Origin: an uncultured Prevotellaceae bacterium | GTDB lineage: Bacteria > Bacteroidota > Bacteroidia > Bacteroidales > Bacteroidaceae | Assembly: GCA_902775075.1 (NCBI GenBank) | Contig: CACYKX010000207.1 | Coordinates: 1-5,249, forward strand | DNA length: 5,249 bases | Direction of reading: 5' to 3' | Shown here: piece after piece, positions 1-5,149 of the stretch | Position numbering within the stretch: position 1 is the first letter of the stretch | How the letters are laid out: the number at the start of each line of letters is the position of its first letter | Position numbers and translations under genes: made by a program | The notes under the pieces: generated by a model | What the model was told of the DNA's origin: nothing | Database searches by the model: none | The model's input: the letters and a program-made list of their open reading frames with translations, nothing else

Positions 1-297
1 GGCTCCTACCAGTAGGTTGACGATCAAGGCGACCCCTACCACCTGGACAAGTCGCTTCTCTAGTCGTCCACCAATATATTGTGCACAAAGGATGGCAGCT
101 CCCATGGAGAAAAACTGATACACGAGGAATATGAGCGACAACAGCTGGTTGTCCAGTCCTACTGCTGCTACACTATTATCACTATATCTGCTCAACATTA
201 CGGTATCTACGGCTCCGAGAAGCATCACGAGAGCAATCTCGATGAATACGGGTAATGTTAATTTCCTGAGTTGTCCTTTTAAACTTTGCGTCGACAT
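1..297 (-). CDS. MATE-type multidrug efflux transporter, N-terminal part (cut by window edge)
   Basis: Reading the minus strand from the ATG at 297 gives 99 codons without a stop up to the window edge. The protein starts MSTQSLKGQLRKLTLPVFIE and continues with hydrophobic stretches at about residues 13-35 (with LLGAVDTVMLSRYS), 52-74 and from 86 onward. This is the usual start of a MATE (multi antimicrobial extrusion) inner-membrane exporter: a short basic cytoplasmic tail, then TM1 with a conserved D-T-x-M pattern (D31), then a V-A-A-V-G stretch before TM2. MATE proteins export cationic drugs or metabolites using a Na+ or H+ gradient, and full-length members have about 440-460 residues and 12 helices, so roughly three quarters is missing here. 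The start is chosen because it lies about 37 bp below a good -7 box and a weak GGGGA sits just upstream. The substrate cannot be told. Family assignment is fairly secure; the subtype is not. Confidence 0.82.
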   Translation of the reverse strand, partial: MSTQSLKGQLRKLTLPVFIEIALVMLLGAVDTVMLSRYSDNSVAAVGLDNQLLSLIFLVYQFFSMGAAILCAQYIGGRLEKRLVQVVGVALIVNLLVGA

Positions 298-333
298 GAT
301 TATCCCCAATCTATAAACCTTATTTTAAGGCTG

Positions 334-365
334 CAAAGTTACCACAAAATTCTGATTTCTCGAAA
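334..365 (-). promoter_or_regulatory. Bacteroidota-type promoter of the MATE gene
   Basis: On the minus strand the -7 box TAACTTTG (334-341) matches TAnnTTTG, and 20 bp upstream lies TTTC (362-365), one base off the -33 consensus TTTG. The predicted transcript starts near 328, giving a leader of about 30 nt before the ATG at 297. A perfect palindrome begins 3 bp upstream of the -33 element. Confidence 0.65.
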
Positions 366-646
366 AGAATAGAAATATATTTCTATTTATGTTTGGCATA
401 ATACTCTTATTGGGGGGTGTTTCTTATGTTTTTCTTGCTTCTGCGCCTTGTCTTTTCCTCCTTTCCTCTCAATATTCTTTCGCGTTTATCCAATGTTTTG
501 TTATATCTTCCCAATATTGTACTCCCTTGTCTTCAACCGGAAAGATATGTTCCATACCAAATCATCTGTCATAAACATCTTTGATATAGAAATTGAAGAT
601 GATTCGAGGCGATAATATCGACAAAAGGAATGCTTAAAATAAAGGC
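366..646. other. Intergenic stretch without a convincing gene
   Basis: This gap lies between the MATE promoter and the terminator of the candidate small RNA. Apart from the 368-387 palindrome, it has a 20-bp pure pyrimidine run on the plus strand (451-470). A 61-codon plus-strand frame (389-574) is a plain mix of Phe, Leu and Ser with no ribosome binding site and no family resemblance. On the minus strand a 28-codon frame starts MEHIFPVEDKGVQYWEDITK, also without support. No RNA gene or mobile-element end was seen. Confidence 0.5.
368..387. repeat. Perfect 20-bp AT-rich palindrome
   Basis: AATAGAAATATATTTCTATT equals its own reverse complement over all 20 bases. It abuts the -33 element of the MATE promoter on one side and, on the plus strand, a TATGTTTG sequence (388-395) that also matches TAnnTTTG. 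That placement fits an operator for a dimeric regulator, possibly serving divergent starts. The sequence is highly AT-rich, so chance is not excluded, and no U-run follows it that would make it a terminator. Confidence 0.4.
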
Positions 647-681
647 AAAAAAAATAGGACTAGCCTCACGACCCGCCCTAT
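647..681 (-). terminator. Rho-independent terminator of the candidate small RNA
   Basis: On the minus strand the RNA reads AUAGGGC (681-675), a loop, then a matching GUCCUAU (660-654): 7 pairs including one G-U, possibly extended by two more past a bulged A. It runs straight into 7-8 U residues (647-654). On the plus strand no T-run follows the stem, so the direction is clear. Confidence 0.75.
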
Positions 682-788
682 CTCACATACTTACTAAAAC
701 TAAATTAACCACTAAAAAAACTAATCTTATTTAAAGTTATTGACTTTAATCTATTTTCAAGCTAAGAGGCCTCTTTACCTCTGTAGCA
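647..788 (-). ncRNA. Candidate small noncoding RNA of about 140 nt
   Basis: The unit has its own consensus promoter (793-824) and ends at an intrinsic terminator (647-681), with no open reading frame longer than a few codons between them. Start and end are inferred from those signals. Within the transcript, an AGAGG/CCUCU hairpin with an 8-nt loop lies near the 5' end (765-782, overlapping the 12-bp palindrome AAGAGGCCTCTT at 764-775). A second, perfect 7-bp hairpin UUAAAGU-CAAUA-ACUUUAA lies at 731-749. Then comes an unstructured U-rich stretch with four UUAGU repeats (693-724) before the terminator stem. The layout is that of a trans-acting small RNA. The long rod with a central bubble expected of 6S RNA is not obvious, nor are SRP, tmRNA or RNase P signatures. 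A long 5' leader ended by an attenuator is unlikely, because the MATE gene downstream has its own promoter. Identity unknown. Confidence 0.6.
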
Positions 789-792
789 TTTG

Positions 793-824
793 CAAAGGTA
801 AGCATATTCCCAGTATGCTCCAAA
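793..824 (-). promoter_or_regulatory. Consensus Bacteroidota promoter for the candidate small RNA
   Basis: The minus strand has TTTG (821-824), exactly 20 bp of spacer, then TACCTTTG (793-800). Both elements match the -33/-7 consensus TTTG and TAnnTTTG with no mismatch. Transcription should start at about 785-790. It lies about 72 bp beyond the terminator of the upstream porin operon, so it is an independent promoter rather than part of that transcript. Confidence 0.75.
801..819. promoter_or_regulatory. Inverted repeat filling the promoter spacer (possible operator)
   Basis: AGCATA (801-806) and TATGCT (814-819) are perfect 6-bp arms around 7 bp. The dyad lies wholly inside the 20-bp spacer of the small-RNA promoter, touching the -7 box. 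A regulator bound here would block or reshape RNA polymerase contact, so an operator is a reasonable guess. No regulator is encoded in the window. Confidence 0.4.
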
Positions 825-895
825 CATTTTTGGAAATTTTTTCGATTTATAGCCAAACTTTTCTCGTTTCTTGACAATATAAAGAATTCATAGAT

Positions 896-935
896 AAAAA
901 TATGGGGGACCGCCATTTCCGGCAAATCCCCCATA
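896..935 (-). terminator. Strong Rho-independent terminator of the porin operon
   Basis: The minus-strand RNA forms a perfect 9-bp stem, UAUGGGGGA (935-927) with UCCCCCAUA (909-901). It is capped by an inner GCC/GGC helix around GGAAAU and followed by UUUUU (900-896). It starts 34 bp after the stop codon of the OmpP1/FadL-type gene. Only the minus orientation has a U-run. Confidence 0.88.
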
Positions 936-968
936 CCGCAATACACATCTTCTTTTTTTTACTTCTTA

Positions 969-2525
969 TTACAATTTAAATCCTAATGTTAGCAGAAGTT
1001 GATTGCGATCTACATCTACTTTTGTTGCATGAGACACATTACTTTCATTTTCCTTATCACTATAATATGCCATGAACGGATAATACTCACCCGAAGTTGA
1101 TGAAAGTTGATAAGCTAAATCGATAAAGAATTTCTTAGCGCTATAACCAACACCAAGGGTTACACGATTGGTTGATTTCCAATTGGTATAGTCTGTAGAT
1201 GTGGCATATAGAGTGCCTGGAGAGTCGATACTACCATCGCGGAAACCATCCATCTTGTAAGCTCCTGTCATCAGATTATATCCTGCACGAAGGGCCAAAC
1301 TGCTAAATGGTTTATACTCTACACCAAGTTTAAGGGTGTGAACGCCTCGCAATACTTGTTTCGTATTTTCCTTCATGGCACGATCAGAATAGCTATTCTC
1401 TACATAGTCGCCATAATAGTTGATATAGCCATCGCCCTTGATGCGATTGTCAAGCCATGAATAGTCGCTATATTCATAGGTAGCGCCCAAAGCCAAACTT
1501 TGTCCGATGGTATGACCCAAAGAGATACCAAACTTTGCTGGTGTGTTCAGACAGAAGTCGTAATCGGCTTTCTGACCATGTTCTGCTCTTTTATCTCCTC
1601 CAACCATCGTGAGGTCTGTTGCCGAACTCATGGTGAGGTCATAGAATACCGGAGAATTGAAATATACACCAATACGGAAAGGTGAATATTCTATCGGACG
1701 GAATATAGCGCCCACCTTGACATCATAACCTTGACCATCGATGGATAACGATTCCCATGTGGTTGCAGAATTGTTTTGCTCCAAAGCTTCAGCATAGATG
1801 GAGTTGTTGCGATAGTTTACGTCATGGATGCCTACGGTAGCTCCGAGATAGATGCGATCGTTAAGGTTGCCACTAAAGTTCAAACTATATTCGCCTATGT
1901 ATCCTTTGGCATATTGACCGGTAAGGAAATAATCTCCTCCGAGATAATCCATAAAACCTTGATCATTCTTTGCCATACATCCTTCATAGTTGACATCAAC
2001 TCCATTCCAAGGAAGTTGATATTCGTTCTTCTTGGTCACATTATAATTATATTTAATAGCGGTAAGTCTATTCTGCGAAGCGCCTCCAAGGTCGTTAGCG
2101 GCTGTTAGGATCTGGTCGAAGTTGCGACTCTTGCGATAGTTGAAACCGATATTGAGGAAAGAACGGCGATTGGCAGCCGGCATCGTCCACACGATACCGA
2201 TCTGGTCGAAACTCAAATTGGTCTTCTTACCATTAAAGTTGATTTCGCTATGGTTGTACCTCATCTTGTTATCGGCACCCGTCTGGAATAATAATCCACC
2301 AGAAAGGGAAACCTGAGAATTACGGAACAAGCCAATACCGGCTGGGTTCGTACTCATCGTAGAGATATCTGCACCCAAAGCCTCCATGGCTCCACCCATA
2401 CCGACATATCGGGCCGTACCATTCAAGTCGTTCTCTATCAGTTTTACCGACTGATATGTATCTTGTGCTGATGCTGGCAACATCTGCATAGCTAATGCTG
2501 CCAGAAAAATATAATTCTTTTTCAT
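969..2525 (-). CDS. OmpP1/FadL/TodX-family outer-membrane beta-barrel protein
   Basis: This is an outer-membrane channel of the FadL/TodX family, whose characterised members take up long-chain fatty acids or aromatic hydrocarbons; in Bacteroidota the substrate is generally unknown (some are named hemin receptors). The 518-residue protein starts with a signal peptide (MKKNYIFLAALAMQMLPASA, cleavage likely after A20 or Q21). The N-terminal signature follows: GTARYVGMGGAMEALGADIS at 36-55 and TNPAGIGLFRNSQ at 59-71, containing the family's NPAG motif. Alternating beta-strand segments rich in Tyr and Gly fill the rest, ending NQLLLTLGFKL. The last residue is Leu, with Phe two places earlier, instead of the usual terminal aromatic. 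Length is slightly above the 440-500 typical of the family. It is the second gene of an operon, 33 bp after the aromatic-rich exported protein, and is followed by a strong terminator at 896-935. No Shine-Dalgarno is evident. Family is secure, substrate unknown. Confidence 0.88.
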   Translation of the reverse strand: MKKNYIFLAALAMQMLPASAQDTYQSVKLIENDLNGTARYVGMGGAMEALGADISTMSTNPAGIGLFRNSQVSLSGGLLFQTGADNKMRYNHSEINFNGKKTNLSFDQIGIVWTMPAANRRSFLNIGFNYRKSRNFDQILTAANDLGGASQNRLTAIKYNYNVTKKNEYQLPWNGVDVNYEGCMAKNDQGFMDYLGGDYFLTGQYAKGYIGEYSLNFSGNLNDRIYLGATVGIHDVNYRNNSIYAEALEQNNSATTWESLSIDGQGYDVKVGAIFRPIEYSPFRIGVYFNSPVFYDLTMSSATDLTMVGGDKRAEHGQKADYDFCLNTPAKFGISLGHTIGQSLALGATYEYSDYSWLDNRIKGDGYINYYGDYVENSYSDRAMKENTKQVLRGVHTLKLGVEYKPFSSLALRAGYNLMTGAYKMDGFRDGSIDSPGTLYATSTDYTNWKSTNRVTLGVGYSAKKFFIDLAYQLSSTSGEYYPFMAYYSDKENESNVSHATKVDVDRNQLLLTLGFKL

Positions 2526-2558
2526 TGGAATATGATTAATTGTTTTATCAATATGGAG

Positions 2559-3614
2559 TTAACGTCTACCGCCACCAAAGTGGCCACCTCCGCCACCACC
2601 ACTTACATGGCCGCCACCAAAGCCGCCTGATGAAGAGCTTGATCCGCCGCCATAACTTCCAAAGCTACCGGAGTTGCTAGCCGGAGGCGAATAGGTACGG
2701 GTGTTATTGTTATTATAGTTGTTATTTCCGTTGCGTGAGAAAGACCCGAACGCACGATTAGACGAACTACGATTGGTATAAGTATTGGTACGTTGACCAG
2801 AAGCGCCATTACCATTATATCGTCCAAAGACACCTTGACTGTTGGAGCCATATTGAGGTTTGTTCCAAGTACGTTGACCGGCATAGCCTCCGGAATTCAC
2901 TCCTCCACGATTGTTGATGTGGATGACACCAGGATAGTATCCATAAAACGGATAATACCATGGGCCATAGTAAGGGCCATAATACCATGGACTATAATAT
3001 CCATAATACCAAGGGTTGTAATAACCGTAATATCCATAATAGCTGCCATACCATGGGTCGTACCATCCTTCGTACATCCATGGACCATACCATCCATTAT
3101 ACATCGGGTTAATCCATGGGTCGTACCAACCAGTATAATAGAAAGGATCGTAGAATCGACCATAATAGCCGCCGGCATACCAATAGCGAGAACGCCAATA
3201 GTATGGACCCCATCCGTAATAGTCGTAGAACCAAGGATTGTAGAATCCGTCCCATCGACTCATCGAACGAGTGTATTGGTATTCTGCTATCTGATTGATG
3301 ATCTTCTGAGCAGAGGCGGAATCGACATAGAGCGTGTCGGGACGCATACCTCTATCGAAGGTAACGATACTTACGATATTGGAATCGCGCTTGATCTCTT
3401 GGATACCTCCTCCAAGATACTTTCCGAATCGGTTGTACTCGTCAACACTTCGATTACTACCCGACCAATAGTTATTTGCTTTGCTATCTGTGTTTTGTGG
3501 AGTCACGGTCACGATCTTCGTCTTCTTGGGTACGAAATACATGTCGTCATCTTGAGCCATCAGAGATAGTGGCATAACTCCTACGAGGATAGAAATAAGA
3601 ATAAACTTTTTCAT
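2559..3614 (-). CDS. Exported Tyr/Trp/Gly-rich protein of unknown function
   Basis: I do not recognise a characterised function. The 351-residue protein has four zones. (1) A signal peptide, MKKFILISILVGVMPLSLMA, then QDDD; no lipobox Cys is present. (2) A mixed, probably folded segment at about 22-118 (DDDMYFVPKK near its start, SVDEYNRFG at 56-64, VTFDRGMRPDTLYVD at 84-98). (3) An aromatic zone at 121-228, where by my count 57 of 108 residues are Tyr, Trp or Phe, with GWYDPW-type repeats at 162-167, 174-179 and 183-188 and further PW/PY steps. (4) A flexible Gly/Ser/Asn/Arg tail ending in a Gly-His-Phe stretch and two arginines. I have the impression that Bacteroidales carry similar DDDxYFxPKK exported proteins. 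As first gene of an operon with an outer-membrane barrel, a periplasmic or surface role is likely. The start is well supported by an AGGAG 7 bp upstream. Confidence 0.85.
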   Translation of the reverse strand: MKKFILISILVGVMPLSLMAQDDDMYFVPKKTKIVTVTPQNTDSKANNYWSGSNRSVDEYNRFGKYLGGGIQEIKRDSNIVSIVTFDRGMRPDTLYVDSASAQKIINQIAEYQYTRSMSRWDGFYNPWFYDYYGWGPYYWRSRYWYAGGYYGRFYDPFYYTGWYDPWINPMYNGWYGPWMYEGWYDPWYGSYYGYYGYYNPWYYGYYSPWYYGPYYGPWYYPFYGYYPGVIHINNRGGVNSGGYAGQRTWNKPQYGSNSQGVFGRYNGNGASGQRTNTYTNRSSSNRAFGSFSRNGNNNYNNNNTRTYSPPASNSGSFGSYGGGSSSSSGGFGGGHVSGGGGGGHFGGGRR

Positions 3615-3621
3615 TTTCGTG

Positions 3622-3626
3622 CTCCT
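3622..3626 (-). promoter_or_regulatory. Shine-Dalgarno of the aromatic-rich protein gene
   Basis: AGGAG lies 7 bases before the ATG at 3614 on the minus strand. The other genes here lack a clear Shine-Dalgarno, as is common in Bacteroidota, so this site both fixes the start and suggests strong translation. Confidence 0.65.
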
Positions 3627-3648
3627 ATTAATTATATTCGTATTCTAA

Positions 3649-3673
3649 CGATTACAAAAATAATTGTAAATCG
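3649..3673 (-). promoter_or_regulatory. Leader hairpin / possible second -7 box of the porin operon
   Basis: CGATTACAA (3649-3657) and TTGTAAATCG (3664-3673) form an imperfect inverted repeat that differs by one extra base, in the 5' leader of the minus-strand operon. The minus strand also reads TATTTTTG at 3655-3662, which fits TAnnTTTG but has no TTTG at the right spacing. It could be a leader hairpin, an operator or a minor start site; the evidence is weak. Confidence 0.25.
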
Positions 3674-3677
3674 ATGG

Positions 3678-3685
3678 CAAATATA
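3678..3685 (-). promoter_or_regulatory. -7 box of the porin operon promoter
   Basis: TATATTTG on the minus strand matches TAnnTTTG, 63 bases before the start codon at 3614. No TTTG is present 19-21 bp upstream (the stretch there reads CTAT/TATC), so the -33 element is poor and the promoter may depend on an activator. The region where -33 should be lies in an inverted repeat (3687-3717). Confidence 0.55.
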
Positions 3686-3686
3686 C

Positions 3687-3717
3687 GGAAAAACCCTAAA
3701 CGATGATAGGTTTTTCC
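3687..3717. repeat. Inverted repeat between divergent promoters (possible shared operator)
   Basis: GGAAAAACC (3687-3695) and GGTTTTTCC (3709-3717) are perfect 9-bp arms. With one bulged C the pairing extends to GGAAAAACCCTA/TAGGTTTTTCC around an 8-base loop. The element sits between the outward-facing -7 boxes at 3678-3685 (minus) and 3728-3735 (plus) and covers both expected -33 positions. On the plus strand it is followed by TATTTTTT and so resembles a terminator, but no plus-strand gene lies upstream to terminate. Confidence 0.5.
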
Positions 3718-3727
3718 CTATTTTTTA

Positions 3728-3735
3728 TATATTTG
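3728..3735 (+). promoter_or_regulatory. -7 box of the prmA promoter
   Basis: TATATTTG matches TAnnTTTG, 20 bases before the prmA ATG, implying a very short leader of about 15 nt. No TTTG lies at the -33 position; the divergent inverted repeat reaches into that region. The leader is A-rich with no Shine-Dalgarno, as is usual for this phylum. Confidence 0.6.
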
Positions 3736-3755
3736 CAACCAAAAATTAACATGAC

Positions 3756-4625
3756 ATGGAATATTTAGTAGCGAATTTTAAGATTATTTCATCGAACGAA
3801 TTGCTTCAGACTGCACGCGAATTGTTGGCTGACGGAGCTGCCGAGGCTGGATTCGAATCGTTCGAAGATACTGAAGAAGGACTGAAAGGTTATGTGCAAA
3901 AAGACTTCTATGATAAGGAAAAGCTCGACGAATGTATCGAAGAATTTCCAATTGAAAATGTAAAAATATCATATAGTATCGAGAATGCAGAAAACAAGGA
4001 CTGGAATGAAGCGTGGGAACAGGCTGGTTTCGACCCTATCTGCGTGGATGATACGGTCCTTATCTATGATGCTAAGCATCAGGAGGATTTGCATCCTGCT
4101 CAGGCAAGCGACCATATCGAAATCGGAATTGATGCGGTACAGGCTTTCGGTACGGGTACGCATGAAACTACTCAGATGATTGTTTCTACCTTATTGAATT
4201 TGGATCTCGACGGTAAACGTGTCCTCGACTGTGGATGTGGTACCGGTATCCTTGGCATCACAGCTGCCAAATTGGGGGCTAAGGATGTGGTAGGATATGA
4301 TATCGATGAATGGAGCGTGGAGAATGCGAAGCATAACGCGAAGATCAATGGCATAGAGAATATCGAAATCTATGAGGGGGATGCACATGTTCTGAATCAT
4401 ATTAGTGGCGTATTCGACTTGGTGATGGCGAACATCAACCGTAATATTCTGTTGCAGGATATGGAGAGTTTCAAGAGCGTTATGAATCATGGCGCTCAGC
4501 TGATCTTGAGCGGATTCTATGAGGAGGACGTCACTTTGCTCTTGGAAAAGGCCAAAACATTGGGATTATCCGAGAAAGGAAAGAAGAAAAACGGCAACTG
4601 GATTTGCCTACTTTTAGGCGAATAA
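3756..4625 (+). CDS. prmA: Ribosomal protein L11 methyltransferase PrmA
   Basis: PrmA is a cytoplasmic SAM-dependent enzyme that methylates ribosomal protein L11 on lysine side chains and the N-terminal amino group. The 289 residues match the family length (293 in E. coli). The N-terminal part (about 1-115) corresponds to the L11-recognition domain. Then come the family hallmarks: FGTGTHETTQ at 131-140, the SAM-binding motif I VLDCGCGTGILG at 156-167, the acidic end of strand 2 in VVGYDID (D182), and the catalytic-site stretch ANINRNIL at 225-232, in the position of the family's N-P/N-I-x motif. The C-terminus is GNWICLLLGE. An ATG at 3751 is out of frame, so the start at 3756 is used; it begins MEYLVANFKI as expected for the first beta strand. 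The gene is transcribed alone, divergent from the porin operon. No convincing terminator follows; a small-RNA promoter starts 63 bp after the stop. Confidence 0.95.
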   Translation: MEYLVANFKIISSNELLQTARELLADGAAEAGFESFEDTEEGLKGYVQKDFYDKEKLDECIEEFPIENVKISYSIENAENKDWNEAWEQAGFDPICVDDTVLIYDAKHQEDLHPAQASDHIEIGIDAVQAFGTGTHETTQMIVSTLLNLDLDGKRVLDCGCGTGILGITAAKLGAKDVVGYDIDEWSVENAKHNAKINGIENIEIYEGDAHVLNHISGVFDLVMANINRNILLQDMESFKSVMNHGAQLILSGFYEEDVTLLLEKAKTLGLSEKGKKKNGNWICLLLGE

Positions 4626-4638
4626 AATAGACGAATAA

Positions 4639-4671
4639 TTGAAAACTTCATCTTTTTTATAAGTTTTTCAA
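4639..4671. repeat. AT-rich inverted repeat after prmA
   Basis: TTGAAAACTT (4639-4648) and AAGTTTTTCAA (4661-4671) pair over 10 bp with one bulged base. There is no U-run immediately after it on either strand, so it is not a standard terminator, though it might stabilise the prmA mRNA 3' end. The A/T tracts from 4651 to 4688 also lie directly upstream of the next promoter, where an UP-like element would act. Confidence 0.3.
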
Positions 4672-4688
4672 AAAAAGTTAATAAAAAA

Positions 4689-4720
4689 TTTGGTGCATTT
4701 ATAAAATCTACTTATATTTG
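4689..4720 (+). promoter_or_regulatory. Consensus Bacteroidota promoter for the second candidate small RNA
   Basis: TTTG (4689-4692), exactly 20 bp, then TATATTTG (4713-4720): both elements match the -33/-7 consensus without a mismatch. Long A and T runs lie just upstream and may strengthen it. Transcription should start at about 4726-4730. Confidence 0.78.
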
Positions 4721-4725
4721 CAACT

Positions 4726-4815
4726 GTTATCCTGAAAACAATCTTTTTACCTTAAGAAAACTAATACCTATTGAAGATTTGGAGCGGTTGGCTGTGAAGC
4801 TTTGCCGCTTTTTTT
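4726..4815 (+). ncRNA. Candidate small noncoding RNA of about 90 nt
   Basis: This is a compact unit between an exact promoter (4689-4720) and an intrinsic terminator (4783-4815). It contains no ATG before the U-run and no reading frame of note. AAUCUU (4740-4745) can pair with AAGAUU (4774-4779), enclosing an A-rich segment, and the terminator hairpin follows a few bases later, giving a two-domain fold. SRP RNA's GGAA-tetraloop motif, tRNA features and 6S-like pairing are not seen. It could be a trans-acting small RNA, or a 5' leader with an attenuator for a gene downstream. The second option is weakened because no credible gene follows on this strand within the window. Start and end are inferred from the signals alone. 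Confidence 0.55.
4783..4815 (+). terminator. Rho-independent terminator of the second candidate small RNA
   Basis: AGCGG (4783-4787) pairs with CCGCU (4805-4809). Inside, GGCU (4790-4793) pairs with AGCU (4798-4801) around a GUGA tetraloop, and seven T residues follow (4809-4815). No matching run exists for the minus strand. Confidence 0.8.
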
Positions 4816-4954
4816 ATGCCCTAAATTTAACCCACATCACCCCACATTAATTATATTGTAATGGCTCATGATGACGACGTTCGTATTACAAGCCACCCCC
4901 ATCTTTTATCTTCGCCCCGCTATATGATTTTTTGCCGTCCCCCAATCGACAATG

Positions 4955-4986
4955 CAAAGGTACAACGTTTTTTGAAAGCTACCAAA
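4955..4986 (-). promoter_or_regulatory. Orphan consensus promoter on the minus strand
   Basis: The minus strand reads TTTG (4983-4986), exactly 20 bp, then TACCTTTG (4955-4962), a full match to the Bacteroidota consensus. The transcript would run leftward toward the second small RNA and the 3' end of prmA. I see neither a gene nor a terminator for it; the longest frame looked at is a 21-codon peptide starting MGVACNTNVV. It may make an antisense or unstructured small RNA. Confidence 0.65.
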
Positions 4987-5125
4987 TATTTTCTCTATTA
5001 TTTTCAAGAAAGTTTATACAGACTAAAAGAATGTCTATACGGTTCGTTTCCGATCAAAGAGTAGTTATGGCTTCATAGAGAAGAAGTAGATTCGGGGTGA
5101 GAGGATGATGAATTAAAAGAGAAGC

Positions 5126-5149
5126 GTTACAGTTGTTACAGTTACAGTT
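5126..5149 (+). repeat. Three direct GTTACAGTT repeats
   Basis: GTTACAGTT occurs at 5126-5134, 5135-5143 and 5141-5149; the first two are head to tail and the last two overlap by three bases. They end 16 bp before a -7 box, where -33 contacts or an activator would bind. They could be regulator sites or short iterons. Confidence 0.6.

Noticed and set aside
389..574. 61-codon plus-strand frame rich in Phe, Leu and Ser
   Set aside because: The composition follows the local pyrimidine-rich DNA; its ATG lies inside a possible -7 box and there is no supporting signal.
491..574. 28-codon minus-strand frame MEHIFPVEDKGVQYWEDITK...
   Set aside because: Peptide-like composition, but too short, with a stop just upstream and no promoter or ribosome binding site; at most a gene remnant.
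874..890. TTGACA followed by TATAAA on the plus strand
   Set aside because: The spacing is far too short for a sigma-70 promoter and that consensus is not the one used in this phylum.
896..943. GGGGG/CCCCC hairpin read as a plus-strand terminator
   Set aside because: No U-run follows on the plus strand; the minus-strand reading has UUUUU and an operon ending 34 bp upstream.
746..946. 66-codon minus-strand frame beginning MYCGMGDLPEMAV
   Set aside because: It runs through the porin operon terminator hairpin and the small-RNA promoter, has no ribosome binding site and no family resemblance.
2793..3569. 258-codon plus-strand frame opposite the aromatic-rich gene
   Set aside because: Tyr/Trp/Gly codons read backward give few stops, so a long Ile/Val/Thr-rich shadow is expected; the minus-strand gene has a signal peptide and Shine-Dalgarno.
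4896..4943. Minus-strand G-runs as a G-quadruplex
   Set aside because: The runs are separated by about 14-20 bases and only three lie close together, so a stable quadruplex is unlikely.
4861..5064. 67-codon plus-strand frame beginning MAHDDDVRIT
   Set aside because: It crosses a perfect minus-strand promoter, lacks a ribosome binding site and resembles nothing I know.
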